Assembly: GCF_022601975.1 (NCBI RefSeq)
Contig: NZ_JAKVIR010000020.1
Coordinates: forward strand, 42,892 to 106,891
Source: Pontibacter sp. E15-1
Lineage (GTDB): Bacteria; Bacteroidota; Bacteroidia; Cytophagales; Hymenobacteraceae
DNA: 64,000 nucleotides
Direction: 5' to 3'
Part shown: one piece after another, positions 35,657 through 43,679 of the stretch
Numbering within the stretch: position 1 is the first letter of the stretch
Layout: each line of letters begins with the position of its first letter
Notes under the pieces: model-generated
Database searches by the model: none
Told to the model about the DNA's origin: nothing
Seen by the model: only the letters and a program-made list of their open reading frames with translations
Position numbers and translations under genes: made by a program

Positions 35657-37372
35657 TTATTTCATAAACTCTTGCAAAGGCCTTCCCACACTCCCGTTAG
35701 GCTCCTGTAGGTATAGCCACGAGGCAATGGTCGGTGCGATGTCGGCAATTTCGGTGGCAACAGAGCTCTCGCCGGGCTGCACGCGCCAGCCATACCATAC
35801 CAGCGGCACATGCGTGTCGTAGTTCGAGAACGAACCGTGCGTGGTGCCTTTGGGGTTTTTCGATCCCCAGCCCTCAAACCAGCCGGGCTGCAGCAACACA
35901 ATCACGTCGCCGGAGCGCTGGGCGTTATACCCATTCTCCACACGCGCCATTAGACCCTGGCCCCAGTTCGAGTTCTGCAGCGCCCCCGCCGACACCGCAC
36001 GCATCACGCTCTCGAAGCGCATCACGTAAGCGGCCACGCGCTGCTGCACATCCGCCAGGTTCAGTTTCTTGCCGTCTATCAGTTTGTGGTTGAGGTATAG
36101 CTGCTGGTTGGCATACTGCTCCACCCACTTCCCGGGGCCATACTGCTTGTTCAGGTATTGTTCTACGGAGTCGCGGATAACGCTTTGCGTTGTCACGCCC
36201 GACGGGATGTTCTTTTCCTTCAGGAAAGCCGGCACATGGGCGGCGCCATGGTCTGCCGTCAGGAAGAACAGCACCTCTCCCTTGCCCACTTCTTCCTCAA
36301 TCGCCTTTATCAGCTCTCCCATTTCCTGGTCGAGGCGCAGGAGCGCGTCTTCCACCTCCACGGAGTTAGGGCCGAACTTGTGCCCGATATAATCCACGGA
36401 GGAGAAGCTGATGGCCAGGAAATCAGTGAAATCCCCTTTGCCGAGGCGCTCACCGCGCAGGGCGGCCAGTGCAAAGTCTTTGGTGATGGTGTTGCCTGCG
36501 GGCAGCGACCGCAACAGCTCGTAATCTTTCCCCCGGATGGCCGGGACATTGTGCGGAAAAACTGGCTTCTGCTCGCCGGGCAGGGTTTCTTCCCAAGCCA
36601 CGTCGTCTGCCGTGCTCTCGGTATAGGCCTCGATCGGCAGCAGCGTGTTCCATACCTCGCTCAGGTGCTGGTCAGGGTACTTGCTGTTGTTGAACTCCTG
36701 AACCCACTGGGGCAGGTCGTTGCGGTAATACGTGCTGGTGATCCAGTTGCCGCTCGGCGAGTCGAACCAGTAGGCGGCGTTGCCCAGGTGGCCGGCTGGC
36801 AGTATGGAGCCACGGTCTTTAAGGGCGATGCCAATCACTTTGGAACCCATGTTGGTTGCCAGTCGCAGCTCGTCGGTAATGGTGGTGGTAAGCAGGTTGG
36901 CCGGCGACATCTGCCCGGCGGTGGAGGTGCTCCCTACCGTGCTCACGGTTTCGTCGTCGACGCAGTAAACCATTTTCTGCTGCCCGCGCGCATACCAGTT
37001 GTTGCCGATGATGCCGTTGATGGCGGGCACGCTGCCGGTATAAATAGAGGCATGCCCCGGGCCGGTATACGTCGGCACGTAGCTGTACTGGTTGTTCTTG
37101 AAATTAAAGCCCTGACTTAACAGCTTCTTAAAACCGTCGTTGCCATACTTGTCCCAGTAGCGGTACAGGTAATCGTAGCGCATCTGATCCACGACCAGGC
37201 CCACAACCAGTTTGGGTCGCGGAAGGCCTTTGCTGAAGTCTGGCGCATGGCTGGCTGTGCTGGCCTCGGGGGCTGTGGCAGAAGGCGTTCCGGCACATGC
37301 GCTCAGGACGAGCAGGCACATGGCGGCGGCCTTCACGAACATACTGTTGCTGAAAAACTTGTTTTGGCTCAT
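35657..37372 (-). CDS. PafA-type alkaline phosphatase, lipoprotein
   Basis: A 571-residue member of the alkaline phosphatase superfamily. A lipoprotein signal ends LLVLSAC at residues 20-26. [18 protein letters not shown] carries a metal-binding Asp, [14 protein letters not shown] the probable Thr nucleophile (about residue 103) and [14 protein letters not shown] further metal ligands. PafA-type enzymes are Thr-based phosphomonoesterases that release phosphate outside the inner membrane. The ATG at 37372 is chosen: the longer frame would start inside a promoter-like element. The ppa gene follows. Confidence 0.88.
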   Translation of the reverse strand: MSQNKFFSNSMFVKAAAMCLLVLSACAGTPSATAPEASTASHAPDFSKGLPRPKLVVGLVVDQMRYDYLYRYWDKYGNDGFKKLLSQGFNFKNNQYSYVPTYTGPGHASIYTGSVPAINGIIGNNWYARGQQKMVYCVDDETVSTVGSTSTAGQMSPANLLTTTITDELRLATNMGSKVIGIALKDRGSILPAGHLGNAAYWFDSPSGNWITSTYYRNDLPQWVQEFNNSKYPDQHLSEVWNTLLPIEAYTESTADDVAWEETLPGEQKPVFPHNVPAIRGKDYELLRSLPAGNTITKDFALAALRGERLGKGDFTDFLAISFSSVDYIGHKFGPNSVEVEDALLRLDQEMGELIKAIEEEVGKGEVLFFLTADHGAAHVPAFLKEKNIPSGVTTQSVIRDSVEQYLNKQYGPGKWVEQYANQQLYLNHKLIDGKKLNLADVQQRVAAYVMRFESVMRAVSAGALQNSNWGQGLMARVENGYNAQRSGDVIVLLQPGWFEGWGSKNPKGTTHGSFSNYDTHVPLVWYGWRVQPGESSVATEIADIAPTIASWLYLQEPNGSVGRPLQEFMK

Positions 37373-37393
37373 TTCCTTTTTCCTAACCTCCTG

Positions 37394-37426
37394 CAAATAT
37401 AGCAGGCATGGCTTTGCACTTTCAAT
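37394..37426 (-). promoter_or_regulatory. promoter of the alkaline phosphatase gene
   Basis: On the minus strand TATATTTG (37401-37394) matches TAnnTTTG, and a TTG lies about 22 bases upstream. This spacing fits the Bacteroidota -33/-7 arrangement. Confidence 0.55.
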
Positions 37427-37491
37427 CTATTGTGGCCGATGCATATAAGTTACAATTTAATAACATGTCGGCACCGGTACCCCGAAAAAAA

Positions 37492-37522
37492 AGCAGCGCC
37501 CACATTGCTGTTGGGCGCTGCT
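37492..37522 (-). terminator. terminator of the atp operon
   Basis: AGCAGCGCCCA and TGGGCGCTGCT form a perfect 11-base stem with a nine-base loop, followed on the minus strand by a run of eight T residues. It lies 20 bases beyond the atpG stop. Confidence 0.92.
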
Positions 37523-37541
37523 CCATATAGCTTTTCTGTCC

Positions 37542-38432
37542 TTATTTTGCTGACAGCGCCTCGGCACCTCCCACGATCTCGAGAATCTCTTTGGTGATGG
37601 CGGCCTGACGCGTTCTGTTGTAGGTCAGCTTCAGTTCTTTCAGGAGTTCTCCTGCGTTCTCTGTTGCTTTGTCCATGGCGGTCATACGGGCACCGTGCTC
37701 AGAGGCGTTCGACTCCAGCACCGCCTTGTATACCTGTATTTTCAGCGATTGCGGGATCAGGTCGCGGATAATCTCTTCTTTCGACGGCTCAAAGGTATAG
37801 TCTACCAGCAAGGCAGAGGCGTCGGCAGCTTCTACGGGCTTGTCCTCTATCGGCAAGAACTGCTCCTGGCGAACGATCTGCGTAGCCGTGTTCTTGAACT
37901 CGTTGTAAACCAGGTATACCTGATCAAAGTCTCCGGCCACAAAGCCGTCCATGGCATGCTCGGCAGCCTCGCGCACCACATCAAAGGAGAGGTTAGAGAA
38001 CACTCCGCTGAAGTTGCTGATAACCGGGATCTCTCTTTTCTTGAAAGCGTCCAGCCCTTTCTTGCCGATGGCCAGCACGGTAACGTTTCCGGCGGCTGCC
38101 TGGCTGCTGAACCTGCTGTTGATCAGTGCCACAACGCCTTTCACAACGTTCGCGTTAAACGCGCCTGCCAGACCGCGGTCTGAGGTAACGGCAATAATCA
38201 GCACCCTGTTCACCTCGCGCTTCTCAGAGTAGATGTTAGAAACAGAGCCTTCTGTTTGCGACGACAGGTTTGCCAGAATCCCGCTCAGGCGCTGCGCATA
38301 GGGGCGCATGCGCAAAATGTTATCCTGAGCACGCCTAAGCTTCGCAGCCGACACCATTTTCATGGCCTTGGTGATCTGCTGTGTCGAAGATACCGATGTG
38401 ATGCGGTTTCTAACTTCTTTTAAACTTGCCAT
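37542..38432 (-). CDS. atpG: ATP synthase gamma subunit
   Basis: A 296-residue protein, the central shaft of F1. The N-terminal helix MASLKEVRNRITSVSSTQQITKAMKMVSAAKLRRAQ and the C-terminal helix NRTRQAAITKEILEIVGGAEAL are the two conserved coiled-coil strands. Last gene of the minus-strand atp operon, with a strong terminator after it. A long hairpin (38453-38492) lies between it and atpA. atpD and atpC are absent here, as is common in Bacteroidota, where they form a separate unit. Confidence 0.96.
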   Translation of the reverse strand: MASLKEVRNRITSVSSTQQITKAMKMVSAAKLRRAQDNILRMRPYAQRLSGILANLSSQTEGSVSNIYSEKREVNRVLIIAVTSDRGLAGAFNANVVKGVVALINSRFSSQAAAGNVTVLAIGKKGLDAFKKREIPVISNFSGVFSNLSFDVVREAAEHAMDGFVAGDFDQVYLVYNEFKNTATQIVRQEQFLPIEDKPVEAADASALLVDYTFEPSKEEIIRDLIPQSLKIQVYKAVLESNASEHGARMTAMDKATENAGELLKELKLTYNRTRQAAITKEILEIVGGAEALSAK

Positions 38433-38452
38433 ATGGTGGTTATTGTAGCATA

Positions 38453-38492
38453 AAGGCGGCGGTTAAGGGTATTCGCCCCTAGCCGCCGCCTT
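38453..38492 (-). promoter_or_regulatory. intercistronic hairpin between atpA and atpG
   Basis: AAGGCGGCGG (38453-38462) and CCGCCGCCTT (38483-38492) form a perfect ten-base stem; inner AGGG/CCCT bases extend it. No T-run follows in the direction of transcription, so processing or stabilisation is more likely than termination. Confidence 0.7.
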
Positions 38493-38502
38493 GTCTGTAA
38501 GA

Positions 38503-40083
38503 CTATCTTTTGTAATTCGCCGAAATCTCTCTTGAAACCTGCTTCAGGGTTCCTGTAATCTGATCATCCAGCTTGCCGGCGCGCAGGGCGTTCAGCACGT
38601 CTGCATGCTGGGCGCGCAGGGTGCGCAGGTAATCCTTCTCAAACGCTCTTACCTCTGTCACCGGAACCTCGTCCAGCAAACCGTTGGTAGCGCAGTAGAT
38701 CATGGCTACCTGCTCCTCTACTGCCACTGGCGAGAACTGCGCCTGCTTCAGGATTTCGAGGTTACGGCGGCCACGCTCAATAGTGAGTTTGGTAGAGGCA
38801 TCCAGGTCGGAGCCGAATTTGGCAAAGGCTTCCAGTTCACGGAACTGCGCCTGATCCAGCTTCAGCGTACCAGCCACTTTCTTCATCGATTTAATTTGAG
38901 CGTTACCACCCACACGCGATACCGAGATACCCACGTTAATGGCCGGACGGATACCCGCGTTGAACAGGTTTGTCTCCAGGAAGATCTGGCCGTCAGTAAT
39001 CGAGATCACGTTGGTCGGGATGTATGCCGATACGTCACCCGCCTGTGTTTCGATGATCGGAAGGGCCGTTAACGAGCCGCCGCCTTTCACTAAATGACGG
39101 ATAGACTCCGGAAGGTCGTTCATGTTTCGCGCGATCTCGTCGGAATTGTTCACTTTGGCGGCACGCTCCAGCAAGCGAGAGTGCAGGTAGAAAACGTCAC
39201 CTGGGTATGCCTCGCGTCCTGGCGGTCTTCTCAACAGCAGGGACACCTCGCGGTATGCCACAGCCTGCTTCGAAAGGTCATCATATACAACAAGTGCAGG
39301 ACGGCCGGTATCGCGGAAGAACTCGCCGATGGCGGCACCCGTGAATGGCGCGAAGAACTGCATTGGGGCAGGGTCAGCGGCAGACGCGGCCACCACTACG
39401 GTATAATCCATCGCACCGCCTTCGGTCAGGGCTTTTACAACCTGCGCCACAGTGGATGCCTTCTGGCCAATGGCCACATATATACAGAACACAGGCTCTC
39501 CTCTGTCGAAGAACTCGCGCTGGTTCAAAATCGTGTCAATCGCCACGGCAGTCTTACCTGTCTGGCGGTCACCGATGATCAGCTCACGCTGGCCACGGCC
39601 AATCGGAATCATGGAGTCGATGGCCTTGATGCCTGTCTGCATCGGCTCGTTTACGGGCTGGCGGAAGATAACGCCTGGTGCCTTGCGCTCCAGTGGCATC
39701 TCGTACAACTCACCGGCAATCGGGCCTTTACCGTCAATCGGCAAGCCCAGTGTGTTAACCACACGGCCAATAATGCCTTCGCCCACCTTAATGGAGGCAA
39801 TGCGGCTTGTTCTCTTAACAGTGGAGCCTTCTTTAATCTCGCTGTAGTCTCCCAGCAATACGGCACCTACGTTGTCCTCTTCCAGGTTAAGAACCATGGC
39901 CTGAAGTCCGTTTTCGAACTCTAAAAGCTCACCAGACTGCGCTTTGGAAAGGCCATAGATACGCGCGACACCGTCACCTACCTGCAGGACAGTTCCTACT
40001 TCTTCCAGTTCTGCCTCAGTTCGGAAGTTAGATAACTGTTCTCTTAATATGGCTGATACTTCATCAGGTCTTACTTCTGCCAT
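38503..40083 (-). CDS. atpA: ATP synthase alpha subunit
   Basis: A 526-residue protein of the F1 head. The P-loop reads [15 protein letters not shown], and [48 protein letters not shown] is the family signature. Alpha subunits alternate with beta in the hexamer and bind nucleotide without catalysis. The start codon lies two bases after the atpH stop, so the two are translated together. Confidence 0.97.
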   Translation of the reverse strand: MAEVRPDEVSAILREQLSNFRTEAELEEVGTVLQVGDGVARIYGLSKAQSGELLEFENGLQAMVLNLEEDNVGAVLLGDYSEIKEGSTVKRTSRIASIKVGEGIIGRVVNTLGLPIDGKGPIAGELYEMPLERKAPGVIFRQPVNEPMQTGIKAIDSMIPIGRGQRELIIGDRQTGKTAVAIDTILNQREFFDRGEPVFCIYVAIGQKASTVAQVVKALTEGGAMDYTVVVAASAADPAPMQFFAPFTGAAIGEFFRDTGRPALVVYDDLSKQAVAYREVSLLLRRPPGREAYPGDVFYLHSRLLERAAKVNNSDEIARNMNDLPESIRHLVKGGGSLTALPIIETQAGDVSAYIPTNVISITDGQIFLETNLFNAGIRPAINVGISVSRVGGNAQIKSMKKVAGTLKLDQAQFRELEAFAKFGSDLDASTKLTIERGRRNLEILKQAQFSPVAVEEQVAMIYCATNGLLDEVPVTEVRAFEKDYLRTLRAQHADVLNALRAGKLDDQITGTLKQVSREISANYKR

Positions 40084-40085
40084 GA

Positions 40086-40643
40086 TTATAGTTTATTAAT
40101 ATAGGAGTTGTCTTTAAAATCATTTCTGAGCTTGCGAAGGCTGTTCTTCACAGAGCTGTCTATTTGCTTGTCGCCTACGCGGAGCACAAAGCCCCCGATC
40201 AGCGACGGGTCTATTGATTCTTTCAGCTGGATGATCTTGCCCGTCTCGGCGGTAAGCCGCTTGATCAGGGACTCGCGCTGGGTAGCCGAGAGCGATATCG
40301 CGCTGGTTACGTCCACCACCTGAATGCCCTTGATCTCGTTGTATTGCTTCTCAAACTCAGCGGCAATAAACACAAGCACGGACTCTCTTTTTTTCTGCGC
40401 CACAATGTTGAAGAACATCAGCGTCATGGGCTGCACCTTGCCAGTGAAAATACTGTTGAGCACCGCCAGCTTCTTGTCTGACTTGACAACCGGGTTGGTG
40501 AGCAGCAACTGAAAATCCCTGTTCTGAGAAACGACCTTGGAGAACAGGATCATGTCCTGATGCACTTCTTCCAACACCCCTTTCTCGTTGGCCAGCTCGA
40601 TCAGCGACTTCGAATACCTGGAAGCAACTCTAATATCTGACAT
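40086..40643 (-). CDS. atpH: ATP synthase delta subunit
   Basis: A 185-residue protein of the peripheral stalk. The N-terminal helical domain ([20 protein letters not shown]) and the C-terminal motif [30 protein letters not shown] are typical of AtpH (OSCP). It joins the F1 head to the b subunits. The start is the ATG at 40643; the reading upstream of it adds residues without family support. Tightly followed by atpA. Confidence 0.93.
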   Translation of the reverse strand: MSDIRVASRYSKSLIELANEKGVLEEVHQDMILFSKVVSQNRDFQLLLTNPVVKSDKKLAVLNSIFTGKVQPMTLMFFNIVAQKKRESVLVFIAAEFEKQYNEIKGIQVVDVTSAISLSATQRESLIKRLTAETGKIIQLKESIDPSLIGGFVLRVGDKQIDSSVKNSLRKLRNDFKDNSYINKL

Positions 40644-40715
40644 ATTTCTGTGTATAATGACGTGCGCCTGCTCCCCTTTCCGGGTGTGCGCGGCGCGCAC
40701 CAATGTATGTTCTGT

Positions 40716-41210
40716 TTAGTAAAGGGTTACTTCGCGCACGTAGTCCTGGGCCAGCTCCTGCTGTGCCTTCGGGTCGCTCAGCTCTCTTCTCAGAATGCGC
40801 TCTGCGATCTCGATGGAAAGGGAAGCGGCTTGGTTCTTCACTTCCGCGATGGCGGCACGCTTCTCGCTGTCGATGGCTTCGCGGGCCATTGTGATCATGC
40901 GGGCGCCTTCCTGGTTGGCTTTTTCGCGGGCTGCCTCTACCAGATTGTTACCGGCCTCTGTGGCCTCGCGCAGGATTTTGTCGCGCTCCAGACGCGCTTG
41001 CGCCAACAGTTTCTCGTTCTCGGCCTTCAGGCCCTGCATCTCCAGCTTTGCCTGCTCGGCGGCGCTCAGCGCGTTCTCAATAGACGCCTCGCGGTCGTGC
41101 AGCGCCTTCATGATCGGCTTCCAGGCGAACTTCGTCAGCAGGAACAAAACGATCAAGAACGTTACTGCCTGCCAGATAATCAGACCTATACCAGGGGTTA
41201 CTAATTCCAT
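40716..41210 (-). CDS. atpF: ATP synthase b subunit
   Basis: A 164-residue protein with one N-terminal membrane helix (PGIGLIIWQAVTFLIVLFLL, about 6-26) and a long charged helix to the C-terminus. This is the Fo b subunit, which dimerises to form the outer stalk. It lies between atpE and atpH on the minus strand. A strong hairpin in the atpE-atpF gap may set its expression below that of atpE. Confidence 0.95.
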   Translation of the reverse strand: MELVTPGIGLIIWQAVTFLIVLFLLTKFAWKPIMKALHDREASIENALSAAEQAKLEMQGLKAENEKLLAQARLERDKILREATEAGNNLVEAAREKANQEGARMITMAREAIDSEKRAAIAEVKNQAASLSIEIAERILRRELSDPKAQQELAQDYVREVTLY

Positions 41211-41300
41211 TGCTCTATAATTTGAAAATCAGGTTCTAATTGGGTTGGCCCCGTTTGCCCTACTGCAGCACGTTTGCCTTTTAACTATACACTATACTTT

Positions 41301-41340
41301 AGATCTCTCCGTCCGGGCCATACGCCCGGACGAGAGATCT
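41301..41340 (-). promoter_or_regulatory. strong hairpin between atpE and atpF
   Basis: AGATCTCTCCGTCCGGGC and GCCCGGACGAGAGATCT pair over 17 bases with one bulge. It sits 13 bases after the atpE stop, before atpF. No T-run follows. A role in protecting the atpE message 3' end is inference. Confidence 0.8.
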
Positions 41341-41353
41341 GCAAAAACTATTA

Positions 41354-41614
41354 CTAGCCTTTGAAAGAGATCAGCAAGCACACCACCACGCCGAAAAGCG
41401 CCACACCCTCGATAAGGGCCGCAGCGATAATCATGGCTGTCTGGATTTTGCCACCAGCCTCAGGCTGACGCGCGATAGATTCCATGGCAGAGCCACCGAT
41501 TCTACCAATACCCAAACCAGCGCCAAGCGCCACTAGACCAGCACCGATACCGGCACCCATGATCGCGAAACCTGCGCCTGATGATAGAGCTTGAAGCAGA
41601 ATTGCTAATAACAT
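41354..41614 (-). CDS. atpE: ATP synthase c subunit
   Basis: An 86-residue two-helix proteolipid. The first helix has the glycine-rich GAGIGAGLVALGAGLGIG packing motif, and the polar loop reads SIARQPEAGG. The second helix carries the ion-binding Glu69 in AAALIEGVALFGVV. The first helix has no Gln near the binding site as sodium-type rings do, so a proton ring is more likely. Ten or more copies form the rotor, so it must be made in excess over the neighbours; the hairpin downstream fits this. Confidence 0.96.
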   Translation of the reverse strand: MLLAILLQALSSGAGFAIMGAGIGAGLVALGAGLGIGRIGGSAMESIARQPEAGGKIQTAMIIAAALIEGVALFGVVVCLLISFKG

Positions 41615-41654
41615 AATTATAGTTATATATAGTTAAAAAAAATAAAAATTCAGA

Positions 41655-42695
41655 TTAGTGCCCGCCATCTCCGTGGCCCATGTCATCCACGTGGTCGTGC
41701 TCTTCCACGGCGCCGCCAAAGTACATGGCCGACAGCAGCGTGAAGATGTATGCCTGCAACAGAGCCACAAACAACTCCAGGAAGTTCATGAACGTGGCAA
41801 AGGCAACACTCAGCGGGGCAACCGCGAGGCTTTCGAAGATAAAGATAAGGCTAAACAGGGAAAGGATGATAATGTGGCCCGCAGTGATGTTTGCAAAAAG
41901 ACGAACCATCAGGGAGAAAGGCTTGGTGATGATACCGATCAGCTCTACCGGAATCATGATCGGGGCCAGCCATACCGGCACACCCGGTGTGGCAAATATG
42001 TGCCCCCAGTAGCTCTTGTTACCGCTAAACACGGTGATCAGCAGGGTCATCACGGCCAGCACCAGCGTCACGGCGATGTTGCCCGTCAGGTTGGCTCCGC
42101 CCGGCATCAGCCCCAGCATATTGTTAAACCAGATAAAGAAAAAGATGGTCAGCAGGAACGGCATATAGCGCTCGTACTTCGGGCCGATGTTGGCCTTGGC
42201 GATATCATCGCGGATAAAGATAATGATGGGCTCGAAGAAGGACTGGATGCCGCTTGGCGCTTTGCCCGGGTTGCTCTTGTAACGGCCTGCTATCACCAGG
42301 AACACGCCCAGCAGCAGCGCCACACTCAGAAACATGGAAGCCACGTTCTTTGTGATCGACAAATCATACAAACCGGCATGGCCTTCTATAGGCTCGCCTT
42401 CGGCATTGGCTTTGTAAACATGCCCATGCTCCAGCACATACCCCTTGTGGGCCACTTCCTCGCCGTGGGCATCAAAAAAGTTGCTGGAAGAAAAAATATT
42501 CAGTTGCCCGTTATCTACCAGAATAACCGGCAAATAAAGGTTGACACCGTGCGCGAACTCCCACTTATGCCCATCCGCGATGTGATGTGTGATCATGTCG
42601 CCTGGCTTGAAAACGCCACCTTCCTCAGCTGGGGCCTCATTGGCATGCGCTGAAATCGTAAAAAGACACAACAGGAAAACGAATAACTTCTTCAT
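41655..42695 (-). CDS. atpB: ATP synthase a subunit
   Basis: A 346-residue Fo channel subunit. An N-terminal signal-like segment (KKLFVFLLCLFTISAHANE) and a periplasmic domain of about 100 residues precede the membrane helices, as in other Bacteroidota. The helix with KPFSLMVRLFANITAGHIIIL holds the essential Arg of the proton channel. The tail is His/Asp-rich (EEHDHVDDMGHGDGGH). The ATG at 42695 is preferred over a TTG one codon earlier. Confidence 0.95.
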   Translation of the reverse strand: MKKLFVFLLCLFTISAHANEAPAEEGGVFKPGDMITHHIADGHKWEFAHGVNLYLPVILVDNGQLNIFSSSNFFDAHGEEVAHKGYVLEHGHVYKANAEGEPIEGHAGLYDLSITKNVASMFLSVALLLGVFLVIAGRYKSNPGKAPSGIQSFFEPIIIFIRDDIAKANIGPKYERYMPFLLTIFFFIWFNNMLGLMPGGANLTGNIAVTLVLAVMTLLITVFSGNKSYWGHIFATPGVPVWLAPIMIPVELIGIITKPFSLMVRLFANITAGHIIILSLFSLIFIFESLAVAPLSVAFATFMNFLELFVALLQAYIFTLLSAMYFGGAVEEHDHVDDMGHGDGGH

Positions 42696-42739
42696 CAAGA
42701 GAGATTTAGCAACAGGACTGAAAAGGAAAACCCTTCTAC

Positions 42740-43123
42740 CTAGTCCTGCTTTTTCAAATTGGGCCGCAAGTTAGCCAATAAGCTGTAAATTTCAAACGCG
42801 GTAAACAGAAAATATAACACGAAGAAGTTTAGCACGAACTGCAGCTCGTTTTCGGAGAAAAGGAAGACATAAATGAACACCACGGCGATGCTCAGCATCA
42901 TCCGGAATCCCATGGAGCCGAAGTAGTAAAGCTGAAAATTGTCCTGGTCGTAGCTGATGCCGAGCCGGGTAATGTAAAAGGTGCCCGCCGTTACCAGCAC
43001 GAAGAAGGCCAGCATGTACCATACATAGGCATGCACCACCGCATCGCCGGTAAAATAGGCCAGGGCACCGATGCCAAGGCCCACAAGGCCCGAGAAAATC
43101 AACAAGTTCCGAACGAAGTTCAC
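42740..43123 (-). CDS. four-helix membrane protein in the atp operon
   Basis: A 127-residue membrane protein with four hydrophobic helices (about 5-24, 33-52, 70-90 and 95-115) and short loops. It occupies the position of AtpI or of the small membrane proteins between AtpZ and AtpB in Bacteroidota atp operons, but I see no diagnostic motif. A role in Fo assembly or c-ring insertion is inferred from position only. It starts five bases after the atpZ stop. Confidence 0.75.
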   Translation of the reverse strand: MNFVRNLLIFSGLVGLGIGALAYFTGDAVVHAYVWYMLAFFVLVTAGTFYITRLGISYDQDNFQLYYFGSMGFRMMLSIAVVFIYVFLFSENELQFVLNFFVLYFLFTAFEIYSLLANLRPNLKKQD

Positions 43124-43128
43124 GTAAG

Positions 43129-43365
43129 CTATTTTTTATTTAATGACAGGATAACCAACACCATGGACGCCACCACGGCCAGCACCAGCAGCACGATGGT
43201 AAACCACGGGTTCCGGGTCTGGAAATGCGCGTCCAGTTTCATCCCCGCAAAGGCTGCCAGCACCATCGCCCCGATCATCTGGAAGGCGAGGCCAGAGTAC
43301 TTCAGGTACGGCTTCACGTTATCTTCTCGCGGCGTCTTTGGTTTCTGGTCTGGCGTATTGTCCAT
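43129..43365 (-). CDS. atpZ: AtpZ/AtpI-family small membrane protein
   Basis: A 78-residue protein with a polar, proline-rich N-terminus (MDNTPDQKPKTPREDNVKPY) and two membrane helices (about 25-45 and 54-75) with the AtpZ-type LKYSGLAFQMIGAMVLAAFAGMKLD segment. First gene of the atp operon. The start at 43365 is chosen because a promoter-like element lies just upstream; the longer reading frame would run through it. AtpZ proteins help c-ring assembly or magnesium/calcium uptake in other bacteria. Confidence 0.82.
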   Translation of the reverse strand: MDNTPDQKPKTPREDNVKPYLKYSGLAFQMIGAMVLAAFAGMKLDAHFQTRNPWFTIVLLVLAVVASMVLVILSLNKK

Positions 43366-43381
43366 ATTTGTCAGGGGATTG

Positions 43382-43389
43382 CAAAGATA
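43382..43389 (-). promoter_or_regulatory. -7 promoter element of the atp operon
   Basis: TATCTTTG on the minus strand matches TAnnTTTG, 17 bases before the atpZ start. A TTG about 24 bases further upstream (43416-43414) may be the -33 element. The 43366-43679 gap between atpZ and the divergent porW gene holds no gene. Confidence 0.55.
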
Positions 43390-43679
43390 CGTATTTTGCG
43401 GCGAACTTTGGCGCAAGCGCCCGAAACAGCCGATTGCGCGATGTGTTGCCCCGCCTGAAACCATTTGGCAATTTGTATAGTTCAATAGCTGTCTGAAAAA
43501 CTGTTGCTTACCCAACTATTGGCATATTATTGTAATTTTGTTGGAGGCCTTTTAGCCAGCATTCCGTTAAGGCTTTCAGGACCGGCAACCGCGTGGCGGC
43601 GCACCCATACTGAAAGCGGACGGCACAGCGTTTATACCTTATATATATAGTGCTGCCACATGGCACACACCCTTTTGCC

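Noticed and set aside
41658..42653. A 331-codon open frame on the plus strand opposite atpB
   Set aside because: Composition is His/Gln-rich as expected for an antisense frame of a membrane protein; atpB is unambiguous.
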